From the NCBI RefSeq assembly GCF_050306235.1, contig NZ_JBLWFH010000010.1, positions 1 through 64,000 on the forward strand: DNA of 64,000 bases. The letters are read 5' to 3'. The notes under the pieces were generated by a model. The model was given only the letters and a program-made list of their open reading frames with translations, was not told the origin of the DNA and searched no databases. This document shows, piece after piece, positions 34,469 to 44,034 of the stretch. The DNA is from Glaciecola sp947496235. Lineage in GTDB: Bacteria; Pseudomonadota; Gammaproteobacteria; Enterobacterales; Alteromonadaceae. The position numbers and the translations under genes are program-made. Numbering within the stretch: the stretch's first letter is position 1; every line of letters begins with the position of its first letter.

Positions 34469-35782
34469 CTAATCTTTTTCGCGCAAATAAGGCGCCAATG
34501 CTTTGCGCATTTCTAATTTAGCTCCCAAGCGATTAGCTAGCAAAATCATACCACTAATTTTTCTATTCACCAGCGCGGTATCAAAATTTGGAGAGGCAAT
34601 GGCCTTTTTATTTCGAATTAATCCTTGGGTGTGGGCGTACAGGCGAGAAACTAATGCAGAAGCTTTAAAATTATAAGTTTCAGTTTGTAAGCATTCACTT
34701 GCCATTAATGTAGCACTTAATACCATTTCAATGACATCATTTGGCATGTTTGGATGCAGCAATCCAAGATCAAAAAATGCCTGCTTCATCATTTGCTGAT
34801 CTTGCTGTTGCATGGCTTGGGCCATTTTTTTGTAGTAGGTTTGAGTATCAAATGCAATGTCGCAGCAAGCACCAAAATCTAGCAACACAATTTTTTGTGT
34901 ATCAGCTTGATAGAAATAGTTAGCGAAATTAGGGTCACTCTGCATAAACCCAAACGCAAACAACTCTTTCAGTGTTAGCGTCATTAGACAATGGCAGACA
35001 TGGTCTATGGTCTGTTGATCAAAATTTTCTACTTTGTCCAAAGGCTCGCCTTGAATATAGGTCATGGCGAGAATGTATTCACCGCTTAATGCAGTATTGA
35101 CGTCTGGCACAATAAAATTATCGTCATCTTTGACCAATTGGGCGAAGCGCTGTAGAAATTGATATTCCTGACGATAATCTGCTTCTCGTTTGAGCTGGAT
35201 TTTGGCTTGTTCGAGGATTTTGTCCAAATTAACTTCAGGCGGAAGCGCGCCACTTAACTTTATTAATCGACCAACATTATTGATATCGCTGTCTATGCTT
35301 TGGGCGACGCCTGGATATTGCACTTTGATCGCAAGATCATCTCCGCTTTTTAAACGAGCTCTATGCACTTGACCTATAGAAGCAGCGGCTACTGGCTCAA
35401 AGGAGAAATACTCGAACTTGTCCATCCAATTCGGCCCCCAGTTTTTGTTCAGCACATTCAGTAACTGACTTTTAGGCATGGCATCTGCGCCTTGCCGTAA
35501 TTGGGCCAAAATGGGCTCCCATTCTGCGGGTAAAAATTCACCTGCATCCATCGACAACATTTGCCCAATTTTCATAGCGGCACCGCGCATTTGAGCGAGT
35601 TTGCTAGAGATGGATAACGCGTTGTTGGTAGTAAAAACAGTGGATTTTAAACTGGGTTTTTGTGCTTTTAATAGCTGGCCAGCACCTGTGGAGATGGCAC
35701 TCCCGGCTAGTTTAGCAGCCAAACCTGTTAGCTTGCCAAGGCGGCTAATGCGACCAGAGGGAACTTTGCTTGATTTACTCAT
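34469..35782 (-). CDS. ABC1/AarF/UbiB-family atypical kinase
   Basis: 437 residues. The UbiB-family signatures are in order: the KxGQ motif (AAMKIGQMLSMDAGEFLP), the Ala-rich nucleotide loop (AAASIGQVHRARL), the lysine (LAIKVQYPG), the catalytic-loop region FMQSDPNFANYF and the metal-binding LLDFGACC. Members of this family support coenzyme Q synthesis or lipid homeostasis through an unusual ATPase activity. It is not the ubiE-ubiJ-ubiB locus copy and lacks the C-terminal TM pair of UbiB, so it is a paralogue of undefined role. Confidence 0.88.
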   Translation of the reverse strand: MSKSSKVPSGRISRLGKLTGLAAKLAGSAISTGAGQLLKAQKPSLKSTVFTTNNALSISSKLAQMRGAAMKIGQMLSMDAGEFLPAEWEPILAQLRQGADAMPKSQLLNVLNKNWGPNWMDKFEYFSFEPVAAASIGQVHRARLKSGDDLAIKVQYPGVAQSIDSDINNVGRLIKLSGALPPEVNLDKILEQAKIQLKREADYRQEYQFLQRFAQLVKDDDNFIVPDVNTALSGEYILAMTYIQGEPLDKVENFDQQTIDHVCHCLMTLTLKELFAFGFMQSDPNFANYFYQADTQKIVLLDFGACCDIAFDTQTYYKKMAQAMQQQDQQMMKQAFFDLGLLHPNMPNDVIEMVLSATLMASECLQTETYNFKASALVSRLYAHTQGLIRNKKAIASPNFDTALVNRKISGMILLANRLGAKLEMRKALAPYLREKD

Positions 35783-35820
35783 AGCAGATCATTTATCAGG
35801 TTTGCTTGTTGCGCTGATGT

Positions 35821-36105
35821 TTATGCTGTGAGAGCGACAATAACAGGGGAAAAAATATGCACTAGCATGCCAATAACGCTGCCACTGAGAAAACCAATCG
35901 CACCTTTTTTGTCCATGTAGCGAAATAAGGTCAAGCCAAATAAGCCGTACCATAACATTAGGCTGTAAACAGAAGTGATGCCAGCCCCTAATTGTTGGGG
36001 TAAAAATAGCAAGGTTGTAATTACCACAGCCATAGAGCCGGAAAGTACGACCCACATTATGTTCTTTTTATTGTGGAATTGATTTAGGCTATTTTCTTCT
36101 GACAT
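35821..36105 (-). CDS. Small predicted membrane protein
   Basis: 94 residues with three hydrophobic segments (about 17-35, 42-60 and 70-92) and a charged N-terminal tail. No family is recognised. It lies 17 bp after the DUF6702 gene and 38 bp before the ABC1 kinase gene, all on the minus strand, so it is probably co-transcribed. A clear methionine start and a good hydrophobic pattern support it as a real gene. Confidence 0.6.
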   Translation of the reverse strand: MSEENSLNQFHNKKNIMWVVLSGSMAVVITTLLFLPQQLGAGITSVYSLMLWYGLFGLTLFRYMDKKGAIGFLSGSVIGMLVHIFSPVIVALTA

Positions 36106-36122
36106 CTAATTTATCCAATGCG

Positions 36123-36638
36123 TTAGTGATGAGCAAAGTCTATTTTTAACACTTCTGTGTTGTCAGTGAAAGTTAAGCTGTTAATGCTTTGGTCTAGTTT
36201 GACATTCACCAAGTTAGTTTGCGCAAACCAAATATCCCGTAAAGCATTATGAACTACTTGTAATCCTTCAAGTTTTTCTGGTTTAGGTGTTTCTTGATAA
36301 ACCCAAAAATGCTTGCCTTCCACTTCGTAGCCCACTAAGGAAATATCAAGCGGCTCGTCATTGGGATAATAAATACCAAAACGCTGAGCAACATAATCAG
36401 CAAACTGCTTTTGTGTGGTGGCATCTTTGATGATATCTGCGCTACCGCCAAAGATTTCCTTCACTGCATGTTCTGCATCATGCAATTCAAACCTGTGCAT
36501 TATCTCAAGCATATTGGTACGCGGATTAAGCTCAATTCTGGTTAATGCAGCTTTGACTTGATGCGCTTGCAAGTTGCTATTGATTAGCAATAGTAAAGCG
36601 ACCGCAAGCAGTGGTCGCCAAATAGATTTAATTATCAT
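36123..36638 (-). CDS. DUF6702 family exported protein
   Basis: About 171 residues. A signal peptide (IKSIWRPLLAVALLLLINSNLQA) is followed by a beta-rich domain beginning HQVKAALTRIELNPRTNMLEIMHRFELHDAEHA, typical of DUF6702. Such proteins are often encoded next to exported M1-type peptidases, as here. The start could be 36653 or 36638. Both overlap the 3' end of the peptidase gene (by 26 or 11 nt), and neither has a clear ribosome site, so translational coupling is likely. The function is unknown. Confidence 0.8.
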   Translation of the reverse strand: MIIKSIWRPLLAVALLLLINSNLQAHQVKAALTRIELNPRTNMLEIMHRFELHDAEHAVKEIFGGSADIIKDATTQKQFADYVAQRFGIYYPNDEPLDISLVGYEVEGKHFWVYQETPKPEKLEGLQVVHNALRDIWFAQTNLVNVKLDQSINSLTFTDNTEVLKIDFAHH

Positions 36639-39084
36639 CGTTATCTTTATCATCAGTTTTTAGTTCAGTTTTTATATCGTGCATGATATCTCTGCGAACT
36701 TTAGCTTTGCTAGCACTGCTCTTATAAGATTCAATGCGAGATTCAATGATGCGTCTTGGGTAGTAGTTATTTTCTACATTTACATCAGCTGTTTCCCAAC
36801 GAGGATCAACGGCAACACTTTTCAGTACTTTGTCTTTCTCAGTTACGATAAGCTTTTGCACTTTATCTGGAGTTCTACGCCAGATTTCCGCAGGAATACG
36901 AACCATATCTGTTGAACCATCTTCGAACGTAAGCTCTAAAATGATAGGCATGACTAAGCCACCCAAATTAGAAAATGACATTACATAGTAATTCTTGTCT
37001 TCTTTTACTGCACGTTCTAGGGCTGTTCTTTCCCAAGGATCAAGATCCTTAAGGTACTTCTGATAGGCATTTCTTTCTTTATTAGTGACAGTGTAAATGT
37101 CATTGTCATCATAGAAATCTTTCACGTCTGGGTTTCTCTCAACCCAAAGTTTCTTGCCTTCAGCTTTATTACGCTCATCAGTAAGAGAAAGCGGTTTATC
37201 TGCTTCCATTTGACGCTGGCGATCAAAGTCGATATCAGGATCTTCGGTATCTAAACGTAGTTTGTATACTTCATCAAGAGAGATATCTACGTGATCAGTG
37301 GTGTAGAACCATCCGCGCCAGAACCAATCCAAATCAATACCAGAGGCTTCTTCCATGGTACGGAAAAAGTCAGCAGGTGTTGGGCGCTTATATTTCCAAC
37401 GAAGCGCGTACTCTTTAAACGCAAAATCAAACAATTCACGCCCCATTATGGTTTCACGTAAAATGTTCAAGGCTGCCGCAGGCTTGGTGTAAGCATTTGG
37501 CCCAAGACGTAACACAGAATCAGACTGGGTCATAATAGGTACTTGGACATTTGATGCCATGTAATCAGTAATGTCACGAGGTTCTACACCCCATGGAATA
37601 CTCGGATCCCATTCGCGGCCAGCAACACCGTCTAAGAAGCTATTTAGACCTTCGTCCATCCAAGTCCATTGACGCTCATCAGAGTTAACCACCATAGGGA
37701 AATAAATGTGGCCAATTTCGTGAATCACCACGCCAATCAAGAAGCGCTTTTCAGCCAGAGAATAAGTGCGAGAACCATCGTCTCTTAATTCTGTTCTTGG
37801 ACCATTAAAAGTGATCATTGGATATTCCATACCACCCACTGGACCATTCACCGACTGCGCCACAGGATAAGGATAATCAAAGCTAAATCTGGAATACACT
37901 TCCATAGTGTGGATTACGGATTCAGTGGAATATTTTTTCCACAGATCGCCACCTTCTTTGGGATAGAATGACATCGCCATTACTAATGGCATATCGTCAC
38001 CACCTTGATTATAACCTTTAGCATCCCACATAAATTTACGTGAACTTGCCCAAGCAAAATCTCTTACATTGTCTGCTTTAAAGGTCCAGGTTTTGGTTTT
38101 AGATGTGCCTTCTTTCTCGTTTTCTAGGGCTTCGTCAGCAGTCACGATAAACACCGGACGTTTAGCATCTTCCGCTTTCTTTAAACGATCTCTTTGGGTC
38201 TTGGTTAGCACATCTTTAGGGTTCATCAGGGCGCCAGTAGAAGACACTATGTGATCAGCGGGTACGGTAATATTGACTTCGTAATCGCCGAATTCTAAGG
38301 TAAATTCACCACGTCCAATAAACTCTTTATTGGTCCAGGCTTCATAATCTGTGTAAGCGGCTAAACGTGGAAACCATTGAGCAAGTAAGAAAATATCATT
38401 GCCACCTTCTCGCTCATCATCTGGGAAATGCTCATAACCAGCACGGGCAGATACAGCATCTTCTTCAACGATGTTGAATGCGAAATCTATTTCAAACGTA
38501 ATACTTTTAGAAGGCTTCAGCGGTTGCGGTAAATCCACACGCATTAAGGTGCCCACTATGGTGTGCTTAAGTGTTTGACCTTTGCTGGTTTCCACTCTTG
38601 AAATGTCGTAACCCAACTCAGTATCTTCAACAAAGTGTTGACGACGCAGTGCCGCCAAACTAATTTTTGCTGGCGTATCGCCATCTGCTGATTGAGTGCC
38701 TGGGCCTCGATTTCCTATGCCACCAAAGGTAGTGGTTAATGCTGACATAGAATCGTCTTTAAACTTGTTTTGATCTAATTGGATCCATAAGTACTTAAGC
38801 GTATCAGGAGAGTTATTGGTGTAAGTGATGACTTCAGATGCGGTTAGACGGCGTTTTTCTTCGTCTAATTTAACATCGATTTTGTAATCAACTTTTTGCT
38901 GCCAATACATATGGCCAGGTTCACCGGCGGCATTGCGGTAGACATTAGGTGTGGGTAATACTTCATCAAGTTGTCGAAATTTATCTTCAAATTGACCTTT
39001 TGTTTGTTTGATTGCTGCGTCTGTCGCGAAAGCTAGGGTTGCAACCAAGCTTAATAAAGTAAGCTTGTAAATCTTTAACAACAT
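36628..39084 (-). CDS. Exported M1-family metallopeptidase
   Basis: 818 residues with a signal peptide (LLKIYKLTLLSLVATLAFA). The zinc site is complete: H455-E-I-G-H459 followed 19 residues later by Glu478 (WTWMDEGLNSF), the gluzincin HEXXH-x18-E spacing of M1 aminopeptidases. GGMEYPMI stands where classical M1 enzymes have GAMEN. It is likely a periplasmic or outer-membrane-associated enzyme that trims peptides from protein-rich marine matter. It is first in the minus-strand run with DUF6702, the small membrane protein, the ABC1 kinase, MscS and EVE genes. Confidence 0.92.
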   Translation of the reverse strand: MLLKIYKLTLLSLVATLAFATDAAIKQTKGQFEDKFRQLDEVLPTPNVYRNAAGEPGHMYWQQKVDYKIDVKLDEEKRRLTASEVITYTNNSPDTLKYLWIQLDQNKFKDDSMSALTTTFGGIGNRGPGTQSADGDTPAKISLAALRRQHFVEDTELGYDISRVETSKGQTLKHTIVGTLMRVDLPQPLKPSKSITFEIDFAFNIVEEDAVSARAGYEHFPDDEREGGNDIFLLAQWFPRLAAYTDYEAWTNKEFIGRGEFTLEFGDYEVNITVPADHIVSSTGALMNPKDVLTKTQRDRLKKAEDAKRPVFIVTADEALENEKEGTSKTKTWTFKADNVRDFAWASSRKFMWDAKGYNQGGDDMPLVMAMSFYPKEGGDLWKKYSTESVIHTMEVYSRFSFDYPYPVAQSVNGPVGGMEYPMITFNGPRTELRDDGSRTYSLAEKRFLIGVVIHEIGHIYFPMVVNSDERQWTWMDEGLNSFLDGVAGREWDPSIPWGVEPRDITDYMASNVQVPIMTQSDSVLRLGPNAYTKPAAALNILRETIMGRELFDFAFKEYALRWKYKRPTPADFFRTMEEASGIDLDWFWRGWFYTTDHVDISLDEVYKLRLDTEDPDIDFDRQRQMEADKPLSLTDERNKAEGKKLWVERNPDVKDFYDDNDIYTVTNKERNAYQKYLKDLDPWERTALERAVKEDKNYYVMSFSNLGGLVMPIILELTFEDGSTDMVRIPAEIWRRTPDKVQKLIVTEKDKVLKSVAVDPRWETADVNVENNYYPRRIIESRIESYKSSASKAKVRRDIMHDIKTELKTDDKDNDDN

Positions 39085-39448
39085 ATTTTTTCCCTATCGT
39101 AGTGCTTTATCAGCTCTTGTGGCCGATTAAAATATTCAATTGAAATTTGATGGTTGTAAGATCAATTTCATATTGAGTGTTTAAAATTATTCAAAACTGA
39201 ATTTGAATAAACCACGTATAGTACATCAAAATTTGTTCAACAGAACAGATACTGAAATCTTTTGAAACACTTTTTTGGCGTAGCTGTATTAAAAAACAGC
39301 AGTAATGTTAAGATTATGTGAAAAAGGTTTTGGTTATGTAACGAAAGCTAAAAATATATCTTTAATTTTAAGAGAAAACGCTTGCTCGACTTGAGAAAGC
39401 ATTATATATCCTTATTCTAATTTACATCATTCAACAACAAGATCGGAG
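39085..39448. other. Divergent promoter region between the M1 peptidase and proB genes
   Basis: About 360 bases, AT-rich, with no open frame worth calling. TATATA and TATTCT at about 39403-39418 could be -10 elements for proBA. The GGAG before the proB ATG is immediately adjacent to the start codon, an unusually short spacing. No operator repeat or leader hairpin is evident. Confidence 0.45.
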
Positions 39449-40567
39449 ATGGCGAATTTTACTTGGCAAACAGCCGTTATAAAAATTGGAAGCGCACTTA
39501 TATCACCTGACGGAAAAGGGTGCAGTACGCAATTTATGCAACATATTGCTCGCTTTATTAGTGAAAGTCGAAAGCAGAATAAAGATGTGATTCTGGTTTC
39601 TTCAGGCAGTGTTGCAGCTGCCCGTGGCGTTGTGAAAACTGGTGTCGCAGTTACACGCAGTCAAAAAGCTGCTATGGCAGCCGTCGGACAAACAAAAATG
39701 ATGGGCGTATGGTCCAGTTTGTTTGACTTTCCCTGCGCGCAGCTATTACTCACCGTTGATGATTTAAACGACCGCCGGCGTTACGTAAATATCAAAAATA
39801 CCATTCAAGAATTGCTTGATAACGGTGTGCTGCCCATAGTCAACGAAAACGATACAGTAGCGGTTGAAACTTCTAAAGTAGGTGATAACGATAATCTTGC
39901 CGCACACACAGCCATTGCAATGCAGGCAGATTGCTTAATAATTTGTACCGACGTTGACGGACTTTATACTGGTAATCCGCGCACCAATCCCACTGCGAAA
40001 CGCATTGATACCGTTGAGAAGATTGATAACGGTATTATGAGTTTAGCGGGTGGCGCAGGCTCTTCTGTGGGTACTGGTGGAATGGTAACCAAAATCCAAG
40101 CCGCAAAAAGATGTACGCATTCGGGCATTCAGACCTTGTTGGTGTCAGGCACAGATCCAACGACCTTTGACAGTTTACTCGATGGCAACTGTCCAGGTAC
40201 CTTATTTTTACCTGAGGACCAAGGGCTTACCGCAAAACATGACTGGATTGCCCATACCTCGCATCCAAAAGGTGAAATCATCATTGACCATGGTGCTTAT
40301 GTGGCAGTTACCGAAAAAGGTGCATCTTTATTGCCCGCAGGCATAACCAAAGTCAACGGAACCTTTGCGCAAGATGATGCAGTTTTGGTGATTTATGAAG
40401 GCAATGTTATCGGCAAAGGAATTAGCTTATTTTCGTCAGCGGAAATTCAGCAAATTGCCGGCGTAAAAAGTCATCTAATTTCAAGAATACTGGGTTACGA
40501 CGCATCAGAAGTGGTTATCCACCGAGATAATTTTGTTTTGATTACTCAAGATAAATTAACCCATTAA
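39449..40567 (+). CDS. proB: Glutamate 5-kinase
   Basis: 372 residues, the normal length. It has an amino-acid-kinase domain (VIKIGSALISPDG, VSSGSVAAARG, NENDTVAV, DNDNLAAHTA, GTGGMVTKIQAAKR) and a C-terminal PUA domain from about 275 (KGEIIIDHGAYVAVTEKGASLLPAGI). It phosphorylates glutamate in the first, proline-inhibited step of proline synthesis. It is followed by proA in the same operon. The ribosome site is odd: GGAG abuts the ATG with no spacer, and no alternative in-frame start lies nearby. Confidence 0.97.
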   Translation: MANFTWQTAVIKIGSALISPDGKGCSTQFMQHIARFISESRKQNKDVILVSSGSVAAARGVVKTGVAVTRSQKAAMAAVGQTKMMGVWSSLFDFPCAQLLLTVDDLNDRRRYVNIKNTIQELLDNGVLPIVNENDTVAVETSKVGDNDNLAAHTAIAMQADCLIICTDVDGLYTGNPRTNPTAKRIDTVEKIDNGIMSLAGGAGSSVGTGGMVTKIQAAKRCTHSGIQTLLVSGTDPTTFDSLLDGNCPGTLFLPEDQGLTAKHDWIAHTSHPKGEIIIDHGAYVAVTEKGASLLPAGITKVNGTFAQDDAVLVIYEGNVIGKGISLFSSAEIQQIAGVKSHLISRILGYDASEVVIHRDNFVLITQDKLTH

Positions 40568-40601
40568 GCAACTACGAATTTAAATAACACAATAGGAGAA
40601 G

Positions 40602-41870
40602 GTGAAAAGCCAAACTATTATGAGCTTTGATATCAAGCTGGCTGCGGCTCAAGCAAAAGCAGCAAAAAACGCAATAGCAAATCTGGACCAAGCGCAACGC
40701 TTGGCACTACTATTATCGGTCGCGAAGGGGCTTAGAGATAATGTGCCTTCAATTCTGCAAGCAAACAAAATTGATTTGCAGAATGCCCAAGAGAACGGTC
40801 TTAGTGAGCCCATGATTGACAGATTAGCGCTAGATGAATCTGGCGTTGAGGCAATTGCGACCGCGGTAGAAGAAATTGCACATCAACCTGAAGTACTCGG
40901 CAGTATTGCAAATATTCGACCATTGCCCTCAGGCATTCAAGTGGGAAAAATGCGAATTCCCCTTGGCGTAGTAGCTATGATATACGAATCTCGACCTAAC
41001 GTAACAATAGATGCGGCTGCCTTATGTTTAAAAGCAGGTAATGCAGTTATTTTACGCGGTGGTAAAGAAGCCCAAGCATCGAACCAAGCGCTGGCGAAAA
41101 TTTTACATCAAGCGCTTAAAGAGCAAGGATTACCGGAAGCGGTTGCTACAGTAATTCCGGTACCTGACCGCTCCGTAATGAGTGAAATGCTTGAACTAAG
41201 TGATAGTATCGACCTCATTATTCCAAGAGGTGGTGAAGGTTTGATTCGATATGTTAGTGAGAACAGTAAGATCCCTGTTATTCAACACTTTAAAGGCGTG
41301 TGTCACCTGTTTATTGACGAATTCGCGGATTTGGAAAAAGCGTTACCGATTTTGGAAAACGGTAAAACCCAGCGCACTGGTGTTTGTAATGCGTTAGAAA
41401 CCCTAGTGGTGCATAAAAACATTGCGGAACAGGCTATGCCCAAAGTGGCGAAATTATTCAAAGATAAGAATGTAAAAGTACACGCTTGTGAAGCATCTAT
41501 TGGCTACTTTGATGATGCAATTGCCGCCACCGAAGATGATTGGCATGAAGAATATTTAGCCTTAGAAATCGCGGTGAAAATCGTCGATGACTTTGAGACT
41601 GCCCTTGAGCATATTCAAACCTATGGCAGTGGTCATACCGAAGTGATAGTGACTGAAAACTTGGGTAATTCTCAACGCTTTATGCGAGAGATTAATTCAT
41701 CAGTAATTATGCTAAATGCTTCGTCTCGATTCTCTGATGGTGGTCAATTAGGATTGGGTGCAGAGATAGGTATTTCAACCTCTAAACTCCATGCTTATGG
41801 ACCTATGGGGGCTGAGCAGTTAACCACTGAGAAGTTCGTGGTCTATGGTGATGGTCACATTCGCCAGTAA
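40602..41870 (+). CDS. proA: Gamma-glutamyl phosphate reductase
   Basis: 422 residues, or 416 if translation begins at the ATG at 40620 (MSFDIKLAAAQAK). The GTG at 40602 has AGGAG only 3 nt upstream, so either start is arguable. ALDH-fold motifs are intact: MIYESRPNVTIDAA, LRGGKEA, IPRGGEGLIR, and the catalytic Cys in RTGVCNALETL. It reduces gamma-glutamyl phosphate to glutamate semialdehyde with NADPH, the second step of proline synthesis. It is 34 bp after proB and followed by a strong terminator. Confidence 0.97.
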   Translation: MKSQTIMSFDIKLAAAQAKAAKNAIANLDQAQRLALLLSVAKGLRDNVPSILQANKIDLQNAQENGLSEPMIDRLALDESGVEAIATAVEEIAHQPEVLGSIANIRPLPSGIQVGKMRIPLGVVAMIYESRPNVTIDAAALCLKAGNAVILRGGKEAQASNQALAKILHQALKEQGLPEAVATVIPVPDRSVMSEMLELSDSIDLIIPRGGEGLIRYVSENSKIPVIQHFKGVCHLFIDEFADLEKALPILENGKTQRTGVCNALETLVVHKNIAEQAMPKVAKLFKDKNVKVHACEASIGYFDDAIAATEDDWHEEYLALEIAVKIVDDFETALEHIQTYGSGHTEVIVTENLGNSQRFMREINSSVIMLNASSRFSDGGQLGLGAEIGISTSKLHAYGPMGAEQLTTEKFVVYGDGHIRQ

Positions 41871-41952
41871 ACTCTTTTGAAATAAAATAGCCTTGATGAT
41901 CGAAAAAGTAATTGCCATCAAAGTACATTTTCAGTAACTTGTTTATACCATC

Positions 41953-41980
41953 AAAAAGCCTGGTTTCCAGGCTTTTTTTA
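41953..41980 (+). terminator. Intrinsic terminator of proBA
   Basis: AAAAAGCCTGG, a TTT loop and CCAGGCTTTTT form an 11-bp stem followed by further T residues. It ends only about 20 bp before the carbonic anhydrase start, so the next promoter must overlap or follow it. Confidence 0.9.
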
Positions 41981-42002
41981 TATCTTGCACAAAGGTAAAG
42001 CA

Positions 42003-42590
42003 GTGCCCGAAATTCAAAAACTTATAGACAATAATATCCGTTGGGCAGAGGCGGTTGACGCCAATGATCCCACATTTTTTGATAAGCTATCTAAACAACA
42101 AAGTCCCATTTACTTGTGGATTGGTTGTTCTGATTCCCGCGTGCCAGCTAATCAGATAGTTGATCTATTGCCAGGGGATATTTTCGTTCACCGTAACGTG
42201 GCTAACTTAGTTATCCACACAGATTTTAATTGTTTGTCAGTATTACAATACGCAGTGGATGTGTTGAAAGTAAAACATGTCATCGTGTGCGGGCATTATG
42301 GCTGTGGTGGAGTTGAGGCTGCGCTGTCAGATGACAACCTAGGGTTGATTGATAACTGGCTAATGCACATTCGAGATGTCGCTAAACGTCATGAAGACGA
42401 ACTTAAAGATCTCAACAAACACGATAAACTAACGCGTTTGTGTGAGTTAAACGTTTTGCAACAAGCCGAAAATGTGCGTAAAACCACAATTTTTCGAGAA
42501 GCCATTGCACGAGGCCAATCTGTTCGTATTCACAGCTGGGTTTATAGCTTGAAAAATGGAAAGATTACGGTTTTAGACAACCAAAATTAG
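42003..42590 (+). CDS. can: Beta-carbonic anhydrase
   Basis: 195 residues from GTG 42003; a TTG at 41985 would add 6 and leaves almost no space after the terminator. The zinc ligands are clear: Cys42 and Asp44 with Arg46 in GCSDSRVP, then His98 and Cys101 in CGHYGCGG. It interconverts CO2 and bicarbonate, supplying bicarbonate to carboxylases in air. It resembles E. coli Can. It is monocistronic, bounded by terminators on both sides. Confidence 0.95.
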   Translation: MPEIQKLIDNNIRWAEAVDANDPTFFDKLSKQQSPIYLWIGCSDSRVPANQIVDLLPGDIFVHRNVANLVIHTDFNCLSVLQYAVDVLKVKHVIVCGHYGCGGVEAALSDDNLGLIDNWLMHIRDVAKRHEDELKDLNKHDKLTRLCELNVLQQAENVRKTTIFREAIARGQSVRIHSWVYSLKNGKITVLDNQN

Positions 42591-42666
42591 TGAGTTTTCG
42601 GTTTAGGTAAACTAAAGGTGAATTTCACTTCCTAACTTACTCACTATGACTAAAAAACCTTCGTTG

Positions 42667-42706
42667 TAAGCGCGGTATGTGATACATTCCGCGCTTATTT
42701 TTGTTT
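42667..42706 (+). terminator. Intrinsic terminator after the carbonic anhydrase gene
   Basis: Nine-bp arms TAAGCGCGG and CCGCGCTTA with a 13-nt loop, followed by TTTTTGTTT, 77 bp after the can stop. Confidence 0.85.
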
Positions 42707-42727
42707 CTGATCAGTACCTGAATTTAT

Positions 42728-43951
42728 ATGCAACCACAAGATTCACAAGACGCTCCTTTGCTCATTAAGCGACTGCCATTACCAGAGTTCATAACCCTAT
42801 TGGCGTTATTGACCTCCCTTGTCGCATTGAGTATAGATGCCATGTTACCGGCATTGGATGTGATCGGTGATGAGCTAAACAGTGCTAGTCCACAAGAAAA
42901 CTTTTTAATTGTTTCGCTGTTTTTTGGCGGTATGGCCGTTGGTCAGTTATTCTTTGGACCATTTTGTGATGCCCGTGGCCGCAGGCTTACTATTCTTGTT
43001 GGTTTAATTATCTTTTTGTTAGGTACACTAATTTGTTACTTATCGACTAGCATGGAAACCTTACTGCTAGGTCGTTTAGTACAAGCTTTTGGTGTTTCAG
43101 GACCTCGTATTGCTAGTATGGCACTTATTCGTGACCTCTATGTAGGCGATGCCATGGCCAGAGTGATGTCTTTTATCACTGTAATCTTTATATTGGTACC
43201 TATGGTTGCCCCTTTAATTGGCCAATTTGTGATTCAATTATATGGCTGGCGCCATATATTTACCGTTTTTGCTATTGTGACTTTGATTTCCGGTGCATGG
43301 TTTTTTACCCGACAAGCGGAAACGCTACCACGACAATATCGGGTAAAATTTAATTGGTTTAGTTTCATGCGTTCATTGTTGTTTTTAGTTAAACATCCTG
43401 TAGTAATGGGAGCATCAATAGGAATGGGCAGCATTTTTGGTGCTTTCTTGGCCTATTTGAGCGGCTCACAAACCATATTTCAAAGCATTTACGACACGGG
43501 TGAATATTTTCCATTATTGTTTGCTACATTGGCCTTTTCTATAGGAGCAGCGTCCTTTTTTAATGGGGTGATGGTACTTAAGATTGGGATGATTAAATTA
43601 GTATCAAACGCGGTTGTTTTGACCTTAATTTTTGCCATAGTATTAACTGCAATTTCGCTTTTTTATAACGGTAAACCACCCTTGTGGTTGTTTGTCACCA
43701 CCATGTTCATTGGATTTTTCTTTATTGGCATTTTGTTTGGAAATCTAAACTCTTTAGCCATGGAACCTGTTGGTCATATTGCAGGTGTTGGCGCTGCTTT
43801 TATTGGCTCATTTACTAGTTTAATGGCGGTGCCCATAGGTATTTTTATTGGGCAATTTTTAGATACTTCTGTTACCCCAATCGCCATTGGTTTCACCGTG
43901 TTTGGATTTGTGACTTTGATTGCAGTTCGAATTGCGGTTAAGCAAAAATAA
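42728..43951 (+). CDS. Bcr/CflA-type MFS drug efflux transporter
   Basis: 407 residues with 12 hydrophobic segments. It has the MFS motif A between TM2 and TM3 (GPFCDARGRRLTILVG) and the drug:H+ antiporter-1 features of Bcr/CflA proteins: LSIDAMLPALD in TM1 and GRLVQAFGVSGPRIASMALIRD in TM4. It probably exports hydrophobic or cationic compounds using the proton gradient; the substrate cannot be predicted. No ribosome site stands out before the ATG. Its 3' end faces ilvC across a hairpin. Confidence 0.9.
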   Translation: MQPQDSQDAPLLIKRLPLPEFITLLALLTSLVALSIDAMLPALDVIGDELNSASPQENFLIVSLFFGGMAVGQLFFGPFCDARGRRLTILVGLIIFLLGTLICYLSTSMETLLLGRLVQAFGVSGPRIASMALIRDLYVGDAMARVMSFITVIFILVPMVAPLIGQFVIQLYGWRHIFTVFAIVTLISGAWFFTRQAETLPRQYRVKFNWFSFMRSLLFLVKHPVVMGASIGMGSIFGAFLAYLSGSQTIFQSIYDTGEYFPLLFATLAFSIGAASFFNGVMVLKIGMIKLVSNAVVLTLIFAIVLTAISLFYNGKPPLWLFVTTMFIGFFFIGILFGNLNSLAMEPVGHIAGVGAAFIGSFTSLMAVPIGIFIGQFLDTSVTPIAIGFTVFGFVTLIAVRIAVKQK

Positions 43952-43961
43952 ATTGCGCGCA

Positions 43962-43989
43962 TAAAAAAGCCCGGCCAAATTGACCGGGC
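43962..43989 (-). terminator. Intrinsic terminator of ilvC
   Basis: Read on the minus strand, GCCCGG pairs with CCGGGC, extended through TCAA/TTGG with one mismatch, and is followed by TTTTTT. It lies about 45 bp after the ilvC stop and may also stop the converging transporter transcript. Confidence 0.85.
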
Positions 43990-44034
43990 AAAAGGAGCTT
44001 AGTTAAAGCACCTAACGACAGAACTGTCTAACGT